From: Streptomyces sp. NRRL S-350
GTDB lineage: Bacteria; Actinomycetota; Actinomycetes; Streptomycetales; Streptomycetaceae
Direction of reading: 5' to 3'
Length of the DNA stretch: 55,428 bases
Assembly: GCF_000719705.1 (NCBI RefSeq)
Contig: NZ_JOHO01000050.1
Location: 1 to 55,428, forward strand
Of this stretch, positions 8,311 through 16,556 are shown piece after piece. The notes under the pieces are model-generated. The model was given only the letters and a program-made list of their open reading frames with translations. It made no database searches and was not told the origin of the DNA. Made by a program: the position numbers and the translations under genes. Each line of letters opens with the position of its first letter. Position 1 is the stretch's first letter.

Positions 8311-8541
8311 TCAGTCGTAGTAGCGCCGTTCCTCGACGACCTCGTCGGCTGCCGCCCGGCCCATGAAGCGCCGTCGCCGGAAGACGCTCGCGTAGGTGAT
8401 CAGGCCGAGCAGGCCGGCGGCCATCAGGATCCAGCCGACCATGTGCACGTTGACCCCGGACAGGTGCCAGTCGACCCCGAACGCCAACACCGCGCCCAGG
8501 GCGAACAGGAGGATGCATCCACCGATACCCATCTTCTTCAC
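8311..8541 (-). CDS. DUF6458-family small membrane protein
   Basis: 76 residues: MGIGGCILLFALGAVLAFGV, then HLSGVNVHMVGWILMAAGLL and a basic/acidic tail FRRRRFMGRAAADEVVEERR. Two membrane segments joined by a short loop match the DUF6458 family of actinobacteria, which has no known function. The start could be the ATG at 8541 or the one at 8532 (MGIGG, the usual family start). A GAGAGAG stretch precedes both. The gene faces the BrkB gene across two strong hairpins. Confidence 0.8.
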   Translation of the reverse strand: MKKMGIGGCILLFALGAVLAFGVDWHLSGVNVHMVGWILMAAGLLGLITYASVFRRRRFMGRAAADEVVEERRYYD

Positions 8542-8604
8542 TCTCTCTCGCAGAACTGGGGCCCGCGCGGGTGCACCACCCCACCTGGGATCCGGGGCCG
8601 CTTG

Positions 8605-8907
8605 CTAGGCGGCCGCGGGGGACTGACGCCGCCGACGGCGGGCGAGCAGCTCACGGCGCTCGTCCTCCGTCAGACCACCCCACACGCCGTAGGGCTCGCG
8701 GACGTCCATCGCGTACTGGCGGCACTGGGCGAGGACCGGGCAGCGGGCACACACCGACTTCGCCACCTGCTCACGGTGCTTCGCCGCGGCACCGCGCTCG
8801 TTGGTCGGGTGGAAGAAGACACTGCTGTCGACGGTGCGACAGGTCCCCTTCAGCTGCCAGGACCAGCGGTGCTCGAACGGTCCGGGGAGACGGGTTGTGT
8901 CGGACAC
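8605..8907 (-). CDS. WhiB-family iron-sulfur regulator
   Basis: 100 residues from a GTG at 8907, chosen because AAGGAG lies a suitable distance upstream. The four cysteines of the [4Fe-4S] cluster are C23, C53, C56 and C62 (SVCARCPVLAQC), followed by the GVWGG turn at 74-78 and a basic tail ARRRRRQ. WhiB-like (Wbl) proteins bind the principal sigma factor and control development, antibiotic production or stress genes. The specific paralogue cannot be told. The frame stays open further upstream through a 12-bp repeat, but no ribosome binding site supports a longer protein. Confidence 0.9.
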   Translation of the reverse strand: MSDTTRLPGPFEHRWSWQLKGTCRTVDSSVFFHPTNERGAAAKHREQVAKSVCARCPVLAQCRQYAMDVREPYGVWGGLTEDERRELLARRRRRQSPAAA

Positions 8908-9000
8908 GGGAGGCTCCTTCCGAGCGAGCGGTAGGTTTCCGCCCGCTCGTGTATCCCGATTCGCCGGGCGCATGCGCCTCCGCTCCGGAAAACCCGCGCC

Positions 9001-9048
9001 GACAGCCTCGTCGACAGCCGAGCCGACAGCCGAGCCGACGGCTGAGCC
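9001..9048. repeat. Four 12-bp tandem repeats upstream of the WhiB gene
   Basis: Four consecutive 12-bp units, GACAGCCTCGTC, GACAGCCGAGCC twice, and GACGGCTGAGCC, lie about 95 bases upstream of the whiB start, within its presumed 5' region. Confidence 0.8.
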
Positions 9049-9172
9049 GCAAAGCCCGCACCGGACAGGTGCGTCGGACACCCGCGCCGGGCTGCCGCAC
9101 GGCGCGCGCCAGGGGCCGGGCGCAGCAACGCCCGGCCCCGGTAGAGAGGTTCGGCCCCCGGCGCCGGTCGGC

Positions 9173-9331
9173 TCAGCGGGGCGGCCGGGCGTGCCGGGGC
9201 CCGGGCGTGCGCTCGGCCCGGACGACGGCCGCCTGTGGGCGGCGGTGGCGGTGGACGTGCGAGGGAGCGGTCGTGGCCAGGATCGCCGCGAGAGCGAGTG
9301 GAGCGAGCAGCAGCATCATGGTTGCGGTCAT
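9173..9331 (-). CDS. Short membrane-anchored basic peptide, 52 aa
   Basis: ATG at 9331 is preceded by GGGAGG at ideal spacing (five bases). The peptide begins MTATMMLLLAPLALAAILAT, a hydrophobic N-terminal helix that could be a signal or anchor, and continues with a His/Arg-rich tail (SHVHRHRRPQAAVV, RTPGPRHARPPR). It ends at a TGA at 9173-9175. I do not recognise a family. The evidence is the ribosome binding site and the signal-like start; it could still be spurious. Confidence 0.5.
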   Translation of the reverse strand: MTATMMLLLAPLALAAILATTAPSHVHRHRRPQAAVVRAERTPGPRHARPPR

Positions 9332-9552
9332 CTGCGCCTCCCGGGGCATCGGAACGGGCTGGTCTCCCGCGCCTGCCCCGGGACGCTGAGGTCATGTCAG
9401 CCGATGCGTCGTCCGGGGCCCTCGGGCCGCGGTCCTGTCGCCGGGCTGCGGGTGGTCGGCGCGGCCGCGGCCAGTCCGGGCAAGCGGTCCCGGCCGGACC
9501 GGGGTGTTTGGCTCGCGGGATAGGGGTGAGACGAGCATCGGGTGGGCGACCA

Positions 9553-9595
9553 GCCCGGACGGCACCCCTCCCCCCTCGGGGTCCGCCGTCCGGGC
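9553..9595. terminator. Hairpin in the gap downstream of the NRPS locus
   Basis: GCCCGGACGGC at 9553-9563 pairs perfectly with GCCGTCCGGGC at 9585-9595. Inside, ACCCC (9564-9568) can also pair with GGGGT (9578-9582) across a two-base bulge. It may be a terminator. Confidence 0.5.
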
Positions 9596-9811
9596 CTGTC
9601 CCACCACTGCTCAGAGCCCGGCCACCGTGACGACCGACCACCGGCGGCCGGGCGAGCGGGGCTCAGGACCATCGCACGGCCTGCGGGCACCGAGGTCAGC
9701 GAGATCGTCGTCCGGCCCCCGGGTGCGGCCTTGACGCACGGGTTCGGCCGGGGTGGACGGCCTGAGCGCCGGTGCGGCGGGCGGCTGCTGCGGCGGCTGC
9801 GATACGCGGAA

Positions 9812-9840
9812 GGAGGGGCCCCGGACCGCTGGACCCCTCC
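9812..9840 (-). terminator. Hairpin just after the last NRPS gene
   Basis: GGAGGGGCCC at 9812-9821 pairs with GGACCCCTCC at 9831-9840 with one mismatch. It lies 17 bases beyond the NRPS stop codon at 9857. Confidence 0.5.
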
Positions 9841-9856
9841 CCCATTGCCCGCCGGC

Positions 9857-12808
9857 TCAGCCGACCATCGCCGCCAGTACGCTGCGCCAGTCCTCGCCGG
9901 GTTCCGGCGTGAGCGGGCCGGCCAGTGTCTCGGCACGGTAGCGCCAGGGGCGGCGCAGTTCCGCGTCGGCGTCCGGGCCGACGACGAGCGGGCTGTCGGA
10001 GCCGAGCAGGCGTACCAGTTCGGCCGTGAACTCCGCCCAGGAGACGTGCCCGCTCACCGCGTTGACGACGCGCCCGGCAGCCGGGTGGCCCGGTGTGGCG
10101 CAGGCTGCGAGCGCGCGCCCGAGCGCGGCGGCGTGCACCCAGGAGGCGCCGTACCAGCCGTCGGCACAGCCACCGGCACAGCCGTCGACGCAGTCCTCGG
10201 CGCAGCCGTCGGCGCCGGCCCCCGGCAGGCTGATCGGCCGGCCGGCCAGGGCCGCCTGGAAGAGGGCGCCGGTGGAGCCCCAGCGGAGCTGGTCGCGCAG
10301 CCGGTGGTGCGGGCCCCAGACGATCGGGGCGCGGACGGCGGTGGCGGGGCCCCGGCCGTCGCGGGCCGTCTCGAACAGGATCCGCTCGCAGTCCAGCTTG
10401 GCCTGCCCGTACGGGGTGACTGCGGCACCGCTCGGGGCGCCCTCGGGGACCTCCGTGCCCGCCGGGCGGCCGTAGGCGTCGATGCTGCTGACGAAGACGA
10501 ACGGGCCACCGCCGCGCCAGCCGTCCGCGAGTGCGCGCATCGCGGCGACGTCGGTGGCGTGGTCGGTGAAGGTGCAGGCGGAGTGGATGACGGCGTCCAC
10601 GCCCTCGACGGCGCGCCGCAGGCTGTCCGGGTCCGAGAGGTCGCCGGGCGCCACTTCGGCGCCGTTCAGGGCGGGCAGGTGCGCGGACTCCGGCCGGACC
10701 AGGACGCGGACGGGCCGGCCCTGGGCCATCAGCTCCTGCAGGACGGCCGCTCCGACCCCGCCGGTGGCGCCGGTGAGCAGGACGGTGCCGGTCCGCGGGT
10801 CGGTGCGGGAGCCGGTTCGGGTCGCCGGGCGGGCGCCGGCCGCGGCGAGGGCGGTGCGGCGCTCGTCCTCGCGGGTGGCGAGCAGGGCGGCGAGGGCGCG
10901 CGGGGTGCGCTGTTCCAGGATGTCGAGGCCGGTGAGCGGCAGCCCGGTGCGGGTGCGCAGCCGTTCCGCGAGTTGGACGGCGACCAGGGAGTGGCCGCCG
11001 AGGGCGAAGAAGTCGCTGTCGGCGGGCGGGGTGGCGCCCAGCAGTTCGCCGAACGCCGCCCGGACGGTGTCCACCGGGCCGTCCGGGAGCTGCCCGTCCC
11101 CGAGCGGCCCGTCCCCGAGCGGCCGGTTCCCGAGCTGCCCGTCCCCGAGCGGCCGGTTCCCGAGCGGTGCGGCGCCGGGCAGCCGGGCGAGGTCGGGGGT
11201 GCCGTCGGGGTGGCGGGGCAGCCGGTCCACCAGCGTGACGGCGAGCGGCAGCTCGGCGGCCGGGAGTCGGCGGCGCAGGGCGGCCCGCAGCTGGGCGCCG
11301 TTGGGGGCGACGGGTCCGCGCACCACGGCGTAGGCGAGCGGCGGGCCGTCGGCGGTCTCGACGACGGCCGCTTCGACCACCCCCGGGTCGCCCGACAGGA
11401 TTGCCACGGCCGGGTGTTCGGCGGCCACCAGGAGGTCTCCGGGCAGTTCGGAGAGGTGCCGGTCCCCGTCGCCCGCCACCGCCGTGAGCAGGTCGGCGAA
11501 GGCGTCGAGGAGCCGCCCGGCGGTGGCTTCGTCCAGCGCGTCCCGGTCGTGCTGCACCAGGCAGCGCGGCGCGGGGCCGTCCTCCAGGAGCAGTGCCAGG
11601 CCGAACTTGGCGAGGCCCAGGTCGAGTTCGACGTTCTCCGCGGCGAGGCCCGGCAGCTGCAGCGGCGCGGCGGGCTGGACGAGGTCGCAGCTGACCGAGA
11701 GCAGCGGGGTGCCGTCCGTGCCGCGGGCGGCGGCACCGAGCCGCTCGACCACCAGGTCGAAGGGCACGTCGTGGCGCTGTTGCGCGTCGAGCAGCGCGGC
11801 GCGCACGTCGGCCAGCAGTTCGGTGAACGTCTGGTCCCCGGCCGGTTCGGCGCGCACCGCGAGGGTGTTGACGCCGAGGCCGACGGTGCGGCGCAGTTCG
11901 GGCCGGGCCCGGTGGCCGCTCGCGCAGCCCAGGACGAGGTCGTTCCGGCCCGCGGCGGTGCTCAGGGTGGCGAACGCGGCGGCCAGGACGACGGTGAACA
12001 GCGTGGCGCCGTTCCTGGCGCCGAGCTCGCGCAGCCCGGCCACGACGGCGGGGTCGAGCGCAGCGGCGTGCAGCGCGGCCCGGCGTTCGCGCGCACCGGG
12101 CGGGACGGGCCTCAGCAGTGGCAGCGGGCGGGCCCCGGCCAGCCTGGTGGCGATGGCGTCGGCGGCGGCGGTCAACTCGGCGTCGCGGGCCCGTTCCTGC
12201 CGGGCGTAGTCCGCGTAGGACGGTCCTGGCGGCGGGAGTCGGTCGGCCACACCGTCGCGTTCGGCGGCGTAGAGCGCGGCGAGGTCGGCGGCGATCAGGG
12301 GCAGGGAGCCGCCGTCGACCGCGATGTGATGGATCGTCAGCAGCAGGGTGTGGTCCTCGGGCCCGTGCCGCAGCAGGAGGGCGCGCAGCACCGGGCCGGC
12401 GGCGAGGTCGAACGGGCGGGCCGCCTCGGCGGCGAGCAGTTCGGTGACCGTGGGGTCCGCGGCGGCCGCCACGACCGGCAGGGGGACCGGGGTGACCGGG
12501 TCGATCTGCTGGTACGGCTGCTCCCCCCGGCGCGGGTAGCGGGTGCGCAGGACGGCGTGCCGCCCGGTGAGCCCGGTGAGCGCGGCGGCGAGGGCGTCCC
12601 GGTCGAGCGGGCCGCGCAGTCGGGTGGCGATCGGGACGTTGTAGAGGGCGCCGCCCTGGCCGAGGTGGTCCATCAGCCACATCCGCTGCTGGGCGTGCGA
12701 GAGCGGGGCCGGGCCGTCGGGTAGCGGCGGGGGCGGGGGCGTGGCATCGGCGGCGTTGCGCCGGCTGCGGGCGCGCCGCAGCAGGTCGGCCTGGTCGGCG
12801 GCGGTCAT
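9857..12808 (-). CDS. NRPS terminal protein: C - (adenylation remnant) - T - SDR-type reductase
   Basis: 983 residues; ATG at 12808 overlaps the stop of the upstream gene (ATGA). Residues 33-450 are a condensation domain with HHIAVDG at 160-166. Residues about 455-560 resemble only the C-terminal subdomain of an adenylation domain (PGVVEAAVV, LRAALRRRLP, VTLVDRLPRHPDG), and the A10 lysine is replaced (DGTPDLARL). The linker holds a Pro-Leu-Gly repeat (NRPLGDGQLG). A carrier domain follows with GGHS Ser near 607, then an NAD(P)-binding domain: GATGGVG near 680, YGQAK near 800. Near 865-880 is a Cys-x3-Cys ladder of four cysteines. The last domain may release the product reductively or modify it while tethered. 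Confidence 0.85.
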   Translation of the reverse strand: MTAADQADLLRRARSRRNAADATPPPPPLPDGPAPLSHAQQRMWLMDHLGQGGALYNVPIATRLRGPLDRDALAAALTGLTGRHAVLRTRYPRRGEQPYQQIDPVTPVPLPVVAAAADPTVTELLAAEAARPFDLAAGPVLRALLLRHGPEDHTLLLTIHHIAVDGGSLPLIAADLAALYAAERDGVADRLPPPGPSYADYARQERARDAELTAAADAIATRLAGARPLPLLRPVPPGARERRAALHAAALDPAVVAGLRELGARNGATLFTVVLAAAFATLSTAAGRNDLVLGCASGHRARPELRRTVGLGVNTLAVRAEPAGDQTFTELLADVRAALLDAQQRHDVPFDLVVERLGAAARGTDGTPLLSVSCDLVQPAAPLQLPGLAAENVELDLGLAKFGLALLLEDGPAPRCLVQHDRDALDEATAGRLLDAFADLLTAVAGDGDRHLSELPGDLLVAAEHPAVAILSGDPGVVEAAVVETADGPPLAYAVVRGPVAPNGAQLRAALRRRLPAAELPLAVTLVDRLPRHPDGTPDLARLPGAAPLGNRPLGDGQLGNRPLGDGPLGDGQLPDGPVDTVRAAFGELLGATPPADSDFFALGGHSLVAVQLAERLRTRTGLPLTGLDILEQRTPRALAALLATREDERRTALAAAGARPATRTGSRTDPRTGTVLLTGATGGVGAAVLQELMAQGRPVRVLVRPESAHLPALNGAEVAPGDLSDPDSLRRAVEGVDAVIHSACTFTDHATDVAAMRALADGWRGGGPFVFVSSIDAYGRPAGTEVPEGAPSGAAVTPYGQAKLDCERILFETARDGRGPATAVRAPIVWGPHHRLRDQLRWGSTGALFQAALAGRPISLPGAGADGCAEDCVDGCAGGCADGWYGASWVHAAALGRALAACATPGHPAAGRVVNAVSGHVSWAEFTAELVRLLGSDSPLVVGPDADAELRRPWRYRAETLAGPLTPEPGEDWRSVLAAMVG

Positions 12809-14673
12809 CGGGTTCCTCCCGGAAGCTGGCCCGAGGCCGTCGGCACGGCGAGTGCCGGCCCGCCGGAACCCTCGGGGCGGCCCGGGCCGTCGGGGCTGTC
12901 GGGGCCGCCCGGGCCGTCGTCGGCGCGCAGGGCCCGTTCCAGCAGATCCGCCTGCCCGGCGACGGTCGGGTGGTCGAGGAAGTCGGCGAGCGACAGTTCC
13001 ACCCCGAGGTCCTCGCGCAGGTCGTCGACGACCCACATGGCGAGCAGGGAGTGTCCGCCCTCGGCAAGGAAGTCGGCGGCCGGGTCGGTGATCGGACGCT
13101 CCAGGGCCCGGCTCCACGCCTCGGCGACGACCTGCTGGATCGGGGTGAGCGCGCCGCCGCCGGAGGGGCGCCGCGCGGCACCGTCGTCGTCGGCGGCGAG
13201 GGACCGGCGGTCCACCTTGCCGGCGCCGGTCAGCGGCAGCGCGGCGAGCACGGTCCAGGCGGTGGGCACCAGGTGGGCGGGCAGCCGGTCGGCGAGGCGG
13301 GTGCGCAGTGTCTCGACGGCCTGTCCGGCGCCCTCGGCGAGGACGACGCAGGCGGTGAGGGCGGCGTCGGCCTGCCCGGCGCGGCGGACCACGACGGCCG
13401 CCTCCGCCACCTCGGGCATTCGCAGCAGCGCGTGCTCGACCTCGCCCGGTTCGATCCGGAAGCCGCGCAGTTTGACCTGGTCGTCGGTGCGGCCGTGGAA
13501 CTCCAGGGTGCCGTCGGGCAGTTGCCGGACCAGATCGCCGCTGCGGTAGGCCCGGCCGGTGCCCGGCAGGTCGCGGAAACGGTCGGCGGTCAGCTCGGGC
13601 CGGTTGAGGTAGCCGTGGGCGAGGCGGTCGCCGGCGATCCACAGCTCGCCGATCGTGCCCGGCGCCACCGGCTGGGAGTGGTCGTCCAGGACGAGGACGC
13701 GGGCGCCGCCGAAGGGCCGGCCGATCGGGATCGGGCCCGCGCAGTCGGCCTGGGTGACCCAGTGCAGGGTGGTGAACGTGGTGGCCTCGGTCGGCCCGTA
13801 GACGTTGACCAGTTCGAGCCAGGGGAAGGCCCGCAGCACCGCGCCGGCGTGTTCGGGCGACAGCACCTCGCCGCCGACGGCCACGGTGCGCAGCACCCCG
13901 AAGACCCGGGACTGCCGGGCGGCCAGGTGGTGGAAGAGCGCGCTGGTGAGCAGCAGGGTGGTGACGCCGAACCGCTCGACGTCGCGGACGAGTTCCTCGG
14001 CGGTGGGCCGGTCGGCCGGGGAGACGGCGACGGCGGCGCCGCGGGCCAGCGGGGCCCACAGCTCGAAGGTGGAGGCGTCGAAGGTGACGGCGGAGTGGAA
14101 CAGCACCCGGTCGCGCGGGCGGACGGCGATCGCGTCCGGGGCGGTGACCAGGTCGGCGATGGCGCCGTGCGGGACGAGCACGCCCTTGGGCCGCCCGGTG
14201 GAGCCCGAGGTGAAGAACACCAGGGCGGGCAGGGTCGGCTCGGAGGCGTCCGGCGCGGCCTCCGCCGCCGCGTCGGTGGCGTCGGTGCCGTGCTCGGTCA
14301 GGACGAGGGTCCGCTCCTCGGGCAGTCCGGCCTCGGCGAGCAGCGCCTTGTCGCCGAGGACGAGCCGGGCGTCGGCGTCGGCGGTCATCTCGGCGATGCG
14401 CGGGCGCGGGTAGGCCGGGTCGAGCGGGAGGACGTGGCCGCCGGCCCGCCAGACGGCGAGCTGGGCGACGACCAGGCGGGTGGAGCGGGCGCAGAGCAGG
14501 CCGACGGCGCTGCCGGGCCCGACCCCCCGGGCGGTCAGGACGGCGGCCAACCGGTCGGCGGCGTCGAGGAGTTCGCGGTAGGTCAGGACGGTGGAGCCGT
14601 CGGTCACGGCGAGCGCGTCGGGCTGCTGCTCGGCCTGCCGGGCGATCAGTGCGGGCAGGGTCGCGGTGGTCAT
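12805..14673 (-). CDS. NRPS adenylation-thiolation didomain protein (A-T)
   Basis: 622 residues. Adenylation motifs are complete: FFTSGSTGRPKG near 153, NVYGPTEATT, GELWIAGD, YRSGDLV, FHGRTDDQVKLRGFRIEP and the A10 lysine in LTGAGKVDRRSL. A carrier domain follows, with FLAEGGHSLLAMWV, Ser near 541. The enzyme activates one amino acid as the AMP ester and loads it on its own phosphopantetheine arm. Lining up the core with GrsA by eye gives pocket residues D-A-F-L-A-G-V-T, similar in pattern to sites for branched aliphatic residues; this is a tentative reading. There is no condensation domain, so the amino acid must be passed on in trans. A Gly/Pro/Asp-rich tail closes the protein. Confidence 0.88.
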   Translation of the reverse strand: MTTATLPALIARQAEQQPDALAVTDGSTVLTYRELLDAADRLAAVLTARGVGPGSAVGLLCARSTRLVVAQLAVWRAGGHVLPLDPAYPRPRIAEMTADADARLVLGDKALLAEAGLPEERTLVLTEHGTDATDAAAEAAPDASEPTLPALVFFTSGSTGRPKGVLVPHGAIADLVTAPDAIAVRPRDRVLFHSAVTFDASTFELWAPLARGAAVAVSPADRPTAEELVRDVERFGVTTLLLTSALFHHLAARQSRVFGVLRTVAVGGEVLSPEHAGAVLRAFPWLELVNVYGPTEATTFTTLHWVTQADCAGPIPIGRPFGGARVLVLDDHSQPVAPGTIGELWIAGDRLAHGYLNRPELTADRFRDLPGTGRAYRSGDLVRQLPDGTLEFHGRTDDQVKLRGFRIEPGEVEHALLRMPEVAEAAVVVRRAGQADAALTACVVLAEGAGQAVETLRTRLADRLPAHLVPTAWTVLAALPLTGAGKVDRRSLAADDDGAARRPSGGGALTPIQQVVAEAWSRALERPITDPAADFLAEGGHSLLAMWVVDDLREDLGVELSLADFLDHPTVAGQADLLERALRADDGPGGPDSPDGPGRPEGSGGPALAVPTASGQLPGGTR

Positions 14674-14738
14674 GGTGTTTCCTTCCGGGCGCCCCGGCCG
14701 GAGGGGCCGGGGCGCCTCGCTGAGGAGGTGCGGGCGGG

Positions 14739-16547
14739 TCAGGTGGTGGTGGCGAGGGCGGCCACCTGCTCCTCGACCAGCCGGGCGACGGCCCGCAGGT
14801 CCGGCTGGCGCAGCACCAGGGGTGCCCGCAGCCGTACCCCGTACTCGGTTTCCAGTGCCTCCAGCAGTCGTGCGGCGGCGAGCGAGTTGCCGCCCGAGGC
14901 CAGGAAGTTGTCCGCCGGTCCGAGGTCGGCGCGGCCGATCAGCTCGCGGCTCAGCTTCAGCACGGCGCGCTCGACGGGGGTGTCGCCCTCCTGCCCGGTG
15001 GGCTCCGGCGGGGCGGCGGCCAGCAGCGCGCGGCGGTCCACCTTGCCGTTGGCGTCGAGCGGGAAGCGGTCCACCAGGCGGACGGCCGCGGGCACCGCCT
15101 GCTCGGGCAGCCAGGGCCGGGCGGCGTCGAGCAGGCGCGCCGGGTCGGCGCCGTCCTCGGCCTCGACGAAGGCGAGCAGCCGGGCGCCGCCGGTGGGGGC
15201 CTGCTCGGCGGCGACGACCGCGCGGCGCACCTGCGGGTCGCGCTCGAACGCGGCCTCGACCTCGGCGGGTTCGATCCGCACCCCGCTGACCTTGACCTGG
15301 TCGTCCAGGCGGCCGTGGAACTCCAGGACGCCGTCGGGGCGCATGACGACCCGGTCGCCGGTGCGGTAGACCCGGTCGGTGCCGGCCACGCCTTCGGGTG
15401 TGCCGACGAAGCGCCGGGCGGTCAGTTCGGCGTCTAGGTAGCCGGCGGCCAGGCCCCGGCCGCCGATCCGCAGCTCGCCGGAGGTGCCGCGCGGCACGGG
15501 CCGGCCGTCCTCGTCGGTGACGAGCACGACCACGCCCGGGATCGGCAGCCCGATCGGCGGGGCGCCCGCGCCGTGGTCGACGCCGGGGGCCATGGTGTGC
15601 ACGGTGGTGGTGACGGTGGCCTCGGCGGGGCCGTAGGCGTTGTGGACGGTCGCGGTGACGTCGGGCCCGGGGGCTCGGCGCAGCCGGTCGCCGCCGACCA
15701 TGAGGTGGCGCAGCGCCAGCCCGGCGGGCCAGGGCCGGCCCAGGACGGGCTCGGCCAGCGGGGTGGGCAGCACGGCTGCGGTGATGCCGGCCTCGCGCCA
15801 CCAGTCGGTGAGCGCGCCGGAGTCCCAGCGGACGGCCTCGGGCGCGATGACCAGGGCGGCGCCGGAGGTGAGGCCGGCCCACAGCTCCTGGACGTGCGGG
15901 TCGAAGGCGACCCCGATCAGCAGGCTGTGCCGCTCGCCGGGGCCGAGGCCGGTCAGCTCGCGGTAGTACTGCAGCAGGGAGCCGAGTGCGGGCTCGGTGA
16001 CGGCGACGGCCTTCGGGGTGCCGGTGGAGCCGGAGGTGAGCACCGCGTAGTGGGTGCCGGCCGGGACGTGCACCTGCTCGCCGGGGGTCAGGGCGGCGAC
16101 CACGCCGTCGGCGGGCAAGTCCAGCGGCAGCCGCTCGCCGCCGGCGGGCAGCAGGCCCGGTTCGCCGACCAGGCAGGTCGGGCGCAGCTGTTCGGCGACG
16201 GCCCGCAGCCGGTGCTCGCCGGGGCGGGGGCCGATCGGCAGGTGGACGGCGCCGAGCTTGGCGGCGGCCAGGGTGACGGCCACCAGCGACACCGAGTGGC
16301 CGAGGCAGACACCGAGCAGGTCGCCGGGGCCGACCCGGCCGCGCAGGGTCTCGGCGACTCTGTCGGCGAGGCGGTCGAGTTCGGCGTAGCTGTGGACGCG
16401 CTCGCCGTCGATCAGGGCTGGGGCGTCGGGGGTGCGGTGCACCCAGGTGGTGAAGAGGTCGAGGACGGCGCCGTCCTGGTGCGGACGGCCGTACCCGATG
16501 CTCAGGGTCTCCGTGGTCTGGGGTTCCATCGTGGTCTCCGAGTTCAT
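14739..16547 (-). CDS. NRPS adenylation-thiolation didomain protein (A-T), second copy
   Basis: 602 residues from ATG 16547; a second ATG at 16529 has a better GGAG site. Adenylation motifs: LTSGSTGTPKAV near 168, FDPHVQELW, NAYGPAEATV, YRTGDRV, FHGRLDDQVKVSGVRIEP, and LDANGKVDRRAL with the A10 lysine. A carrier domain follows (FLASGGNSLAAARLL, Ser near 552). The pocket read by eye is D-P-Q-V-M-G-A-V, which matches no code I know; the Gln is shared with proline codes, so an imino acid is possible. It lies directly downstream of the acyl-CoA-dehydrogenase gene, which hints that this carrier's amino acid is the one oxidised. Divergent enough from the other A-T protein not to be a recent duplicate. 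Confidence 0.87.
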   Translation of the reverse strand: MNSETTMEPQTTETLSIGYGRPHQDGAVLDLFTTWVHRTPDAPALIDGERVHSYAELDRLADRVAETLRGRVGPGDLLGVCLGHSVSLVAVTLAAAKLGAVHLPIGPRPGEHRLRAVAEQLRPTCLVGEPGLLPAGGERLPLDLPADGVVAALTPGEQVHVPAGTHYAVLTSGSTGTPKAVAVTEPALGSLLQYYRELTGLGPGERHSLLIGVAFDPHVQELWAGLTSGAALVIAPEAVRWDSGALTDWWREAGITAAVLPTPLAEPVLGRPWPAGLALRHLMVGGDRLRRAPGPDVTATVHNAYGPAEATVTTTVHTMAPGVDHGAGAPPIGLPIPGVVVLVTDEDGRPVPRGTSGELRIGGRGLAAGYLDAELTARRFVGTPEGVAGTDRVYRTGDRVVMRPDGVLEFHGRLDDQVKVSGVRIEPAEVEAAFERDPQVRRAVVAAEQAPTGGARLLAFVEAEDGADPARLLDAARPWLPEQAVPAAVRLVDRFPLDANGKVDRRALLAAAPPEPTGQEGDTPVERAVLKLSRELIGRADLGPADNFLASGGNSLAAARLLEALETEYGVRLRAPLVLRQPDLRAVARLVEEQVAALATTT

Positions 16548-16556
16548 GGCGGTCCG

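Larger units (their letters stand above)
9332..9856. other. About 525-base stretch without a convincing gene
   Basis: Between the short peptide gene and the 3' end of the NRPS locus no frame shows consistent coding bias or a good start. It holds two hairpins (listed separately). Confidence 0.5.

Noticed and set aside
8605..9081. Longer WhiB protein starting upstream through the 12-bp repeat
   Set aside because: The frame is open, but AAGGAG points to the GTG at 8907 and the added residues are repeat-derived.
9857..10800. Standard NRPS thioester reductase (R/TD) domain
   Set aside because: The GATGGVG and YGQAK motifs fit SDRs in general, but the segment between lacks the usual R-domain landmarks; kept as SDR-type with function open.
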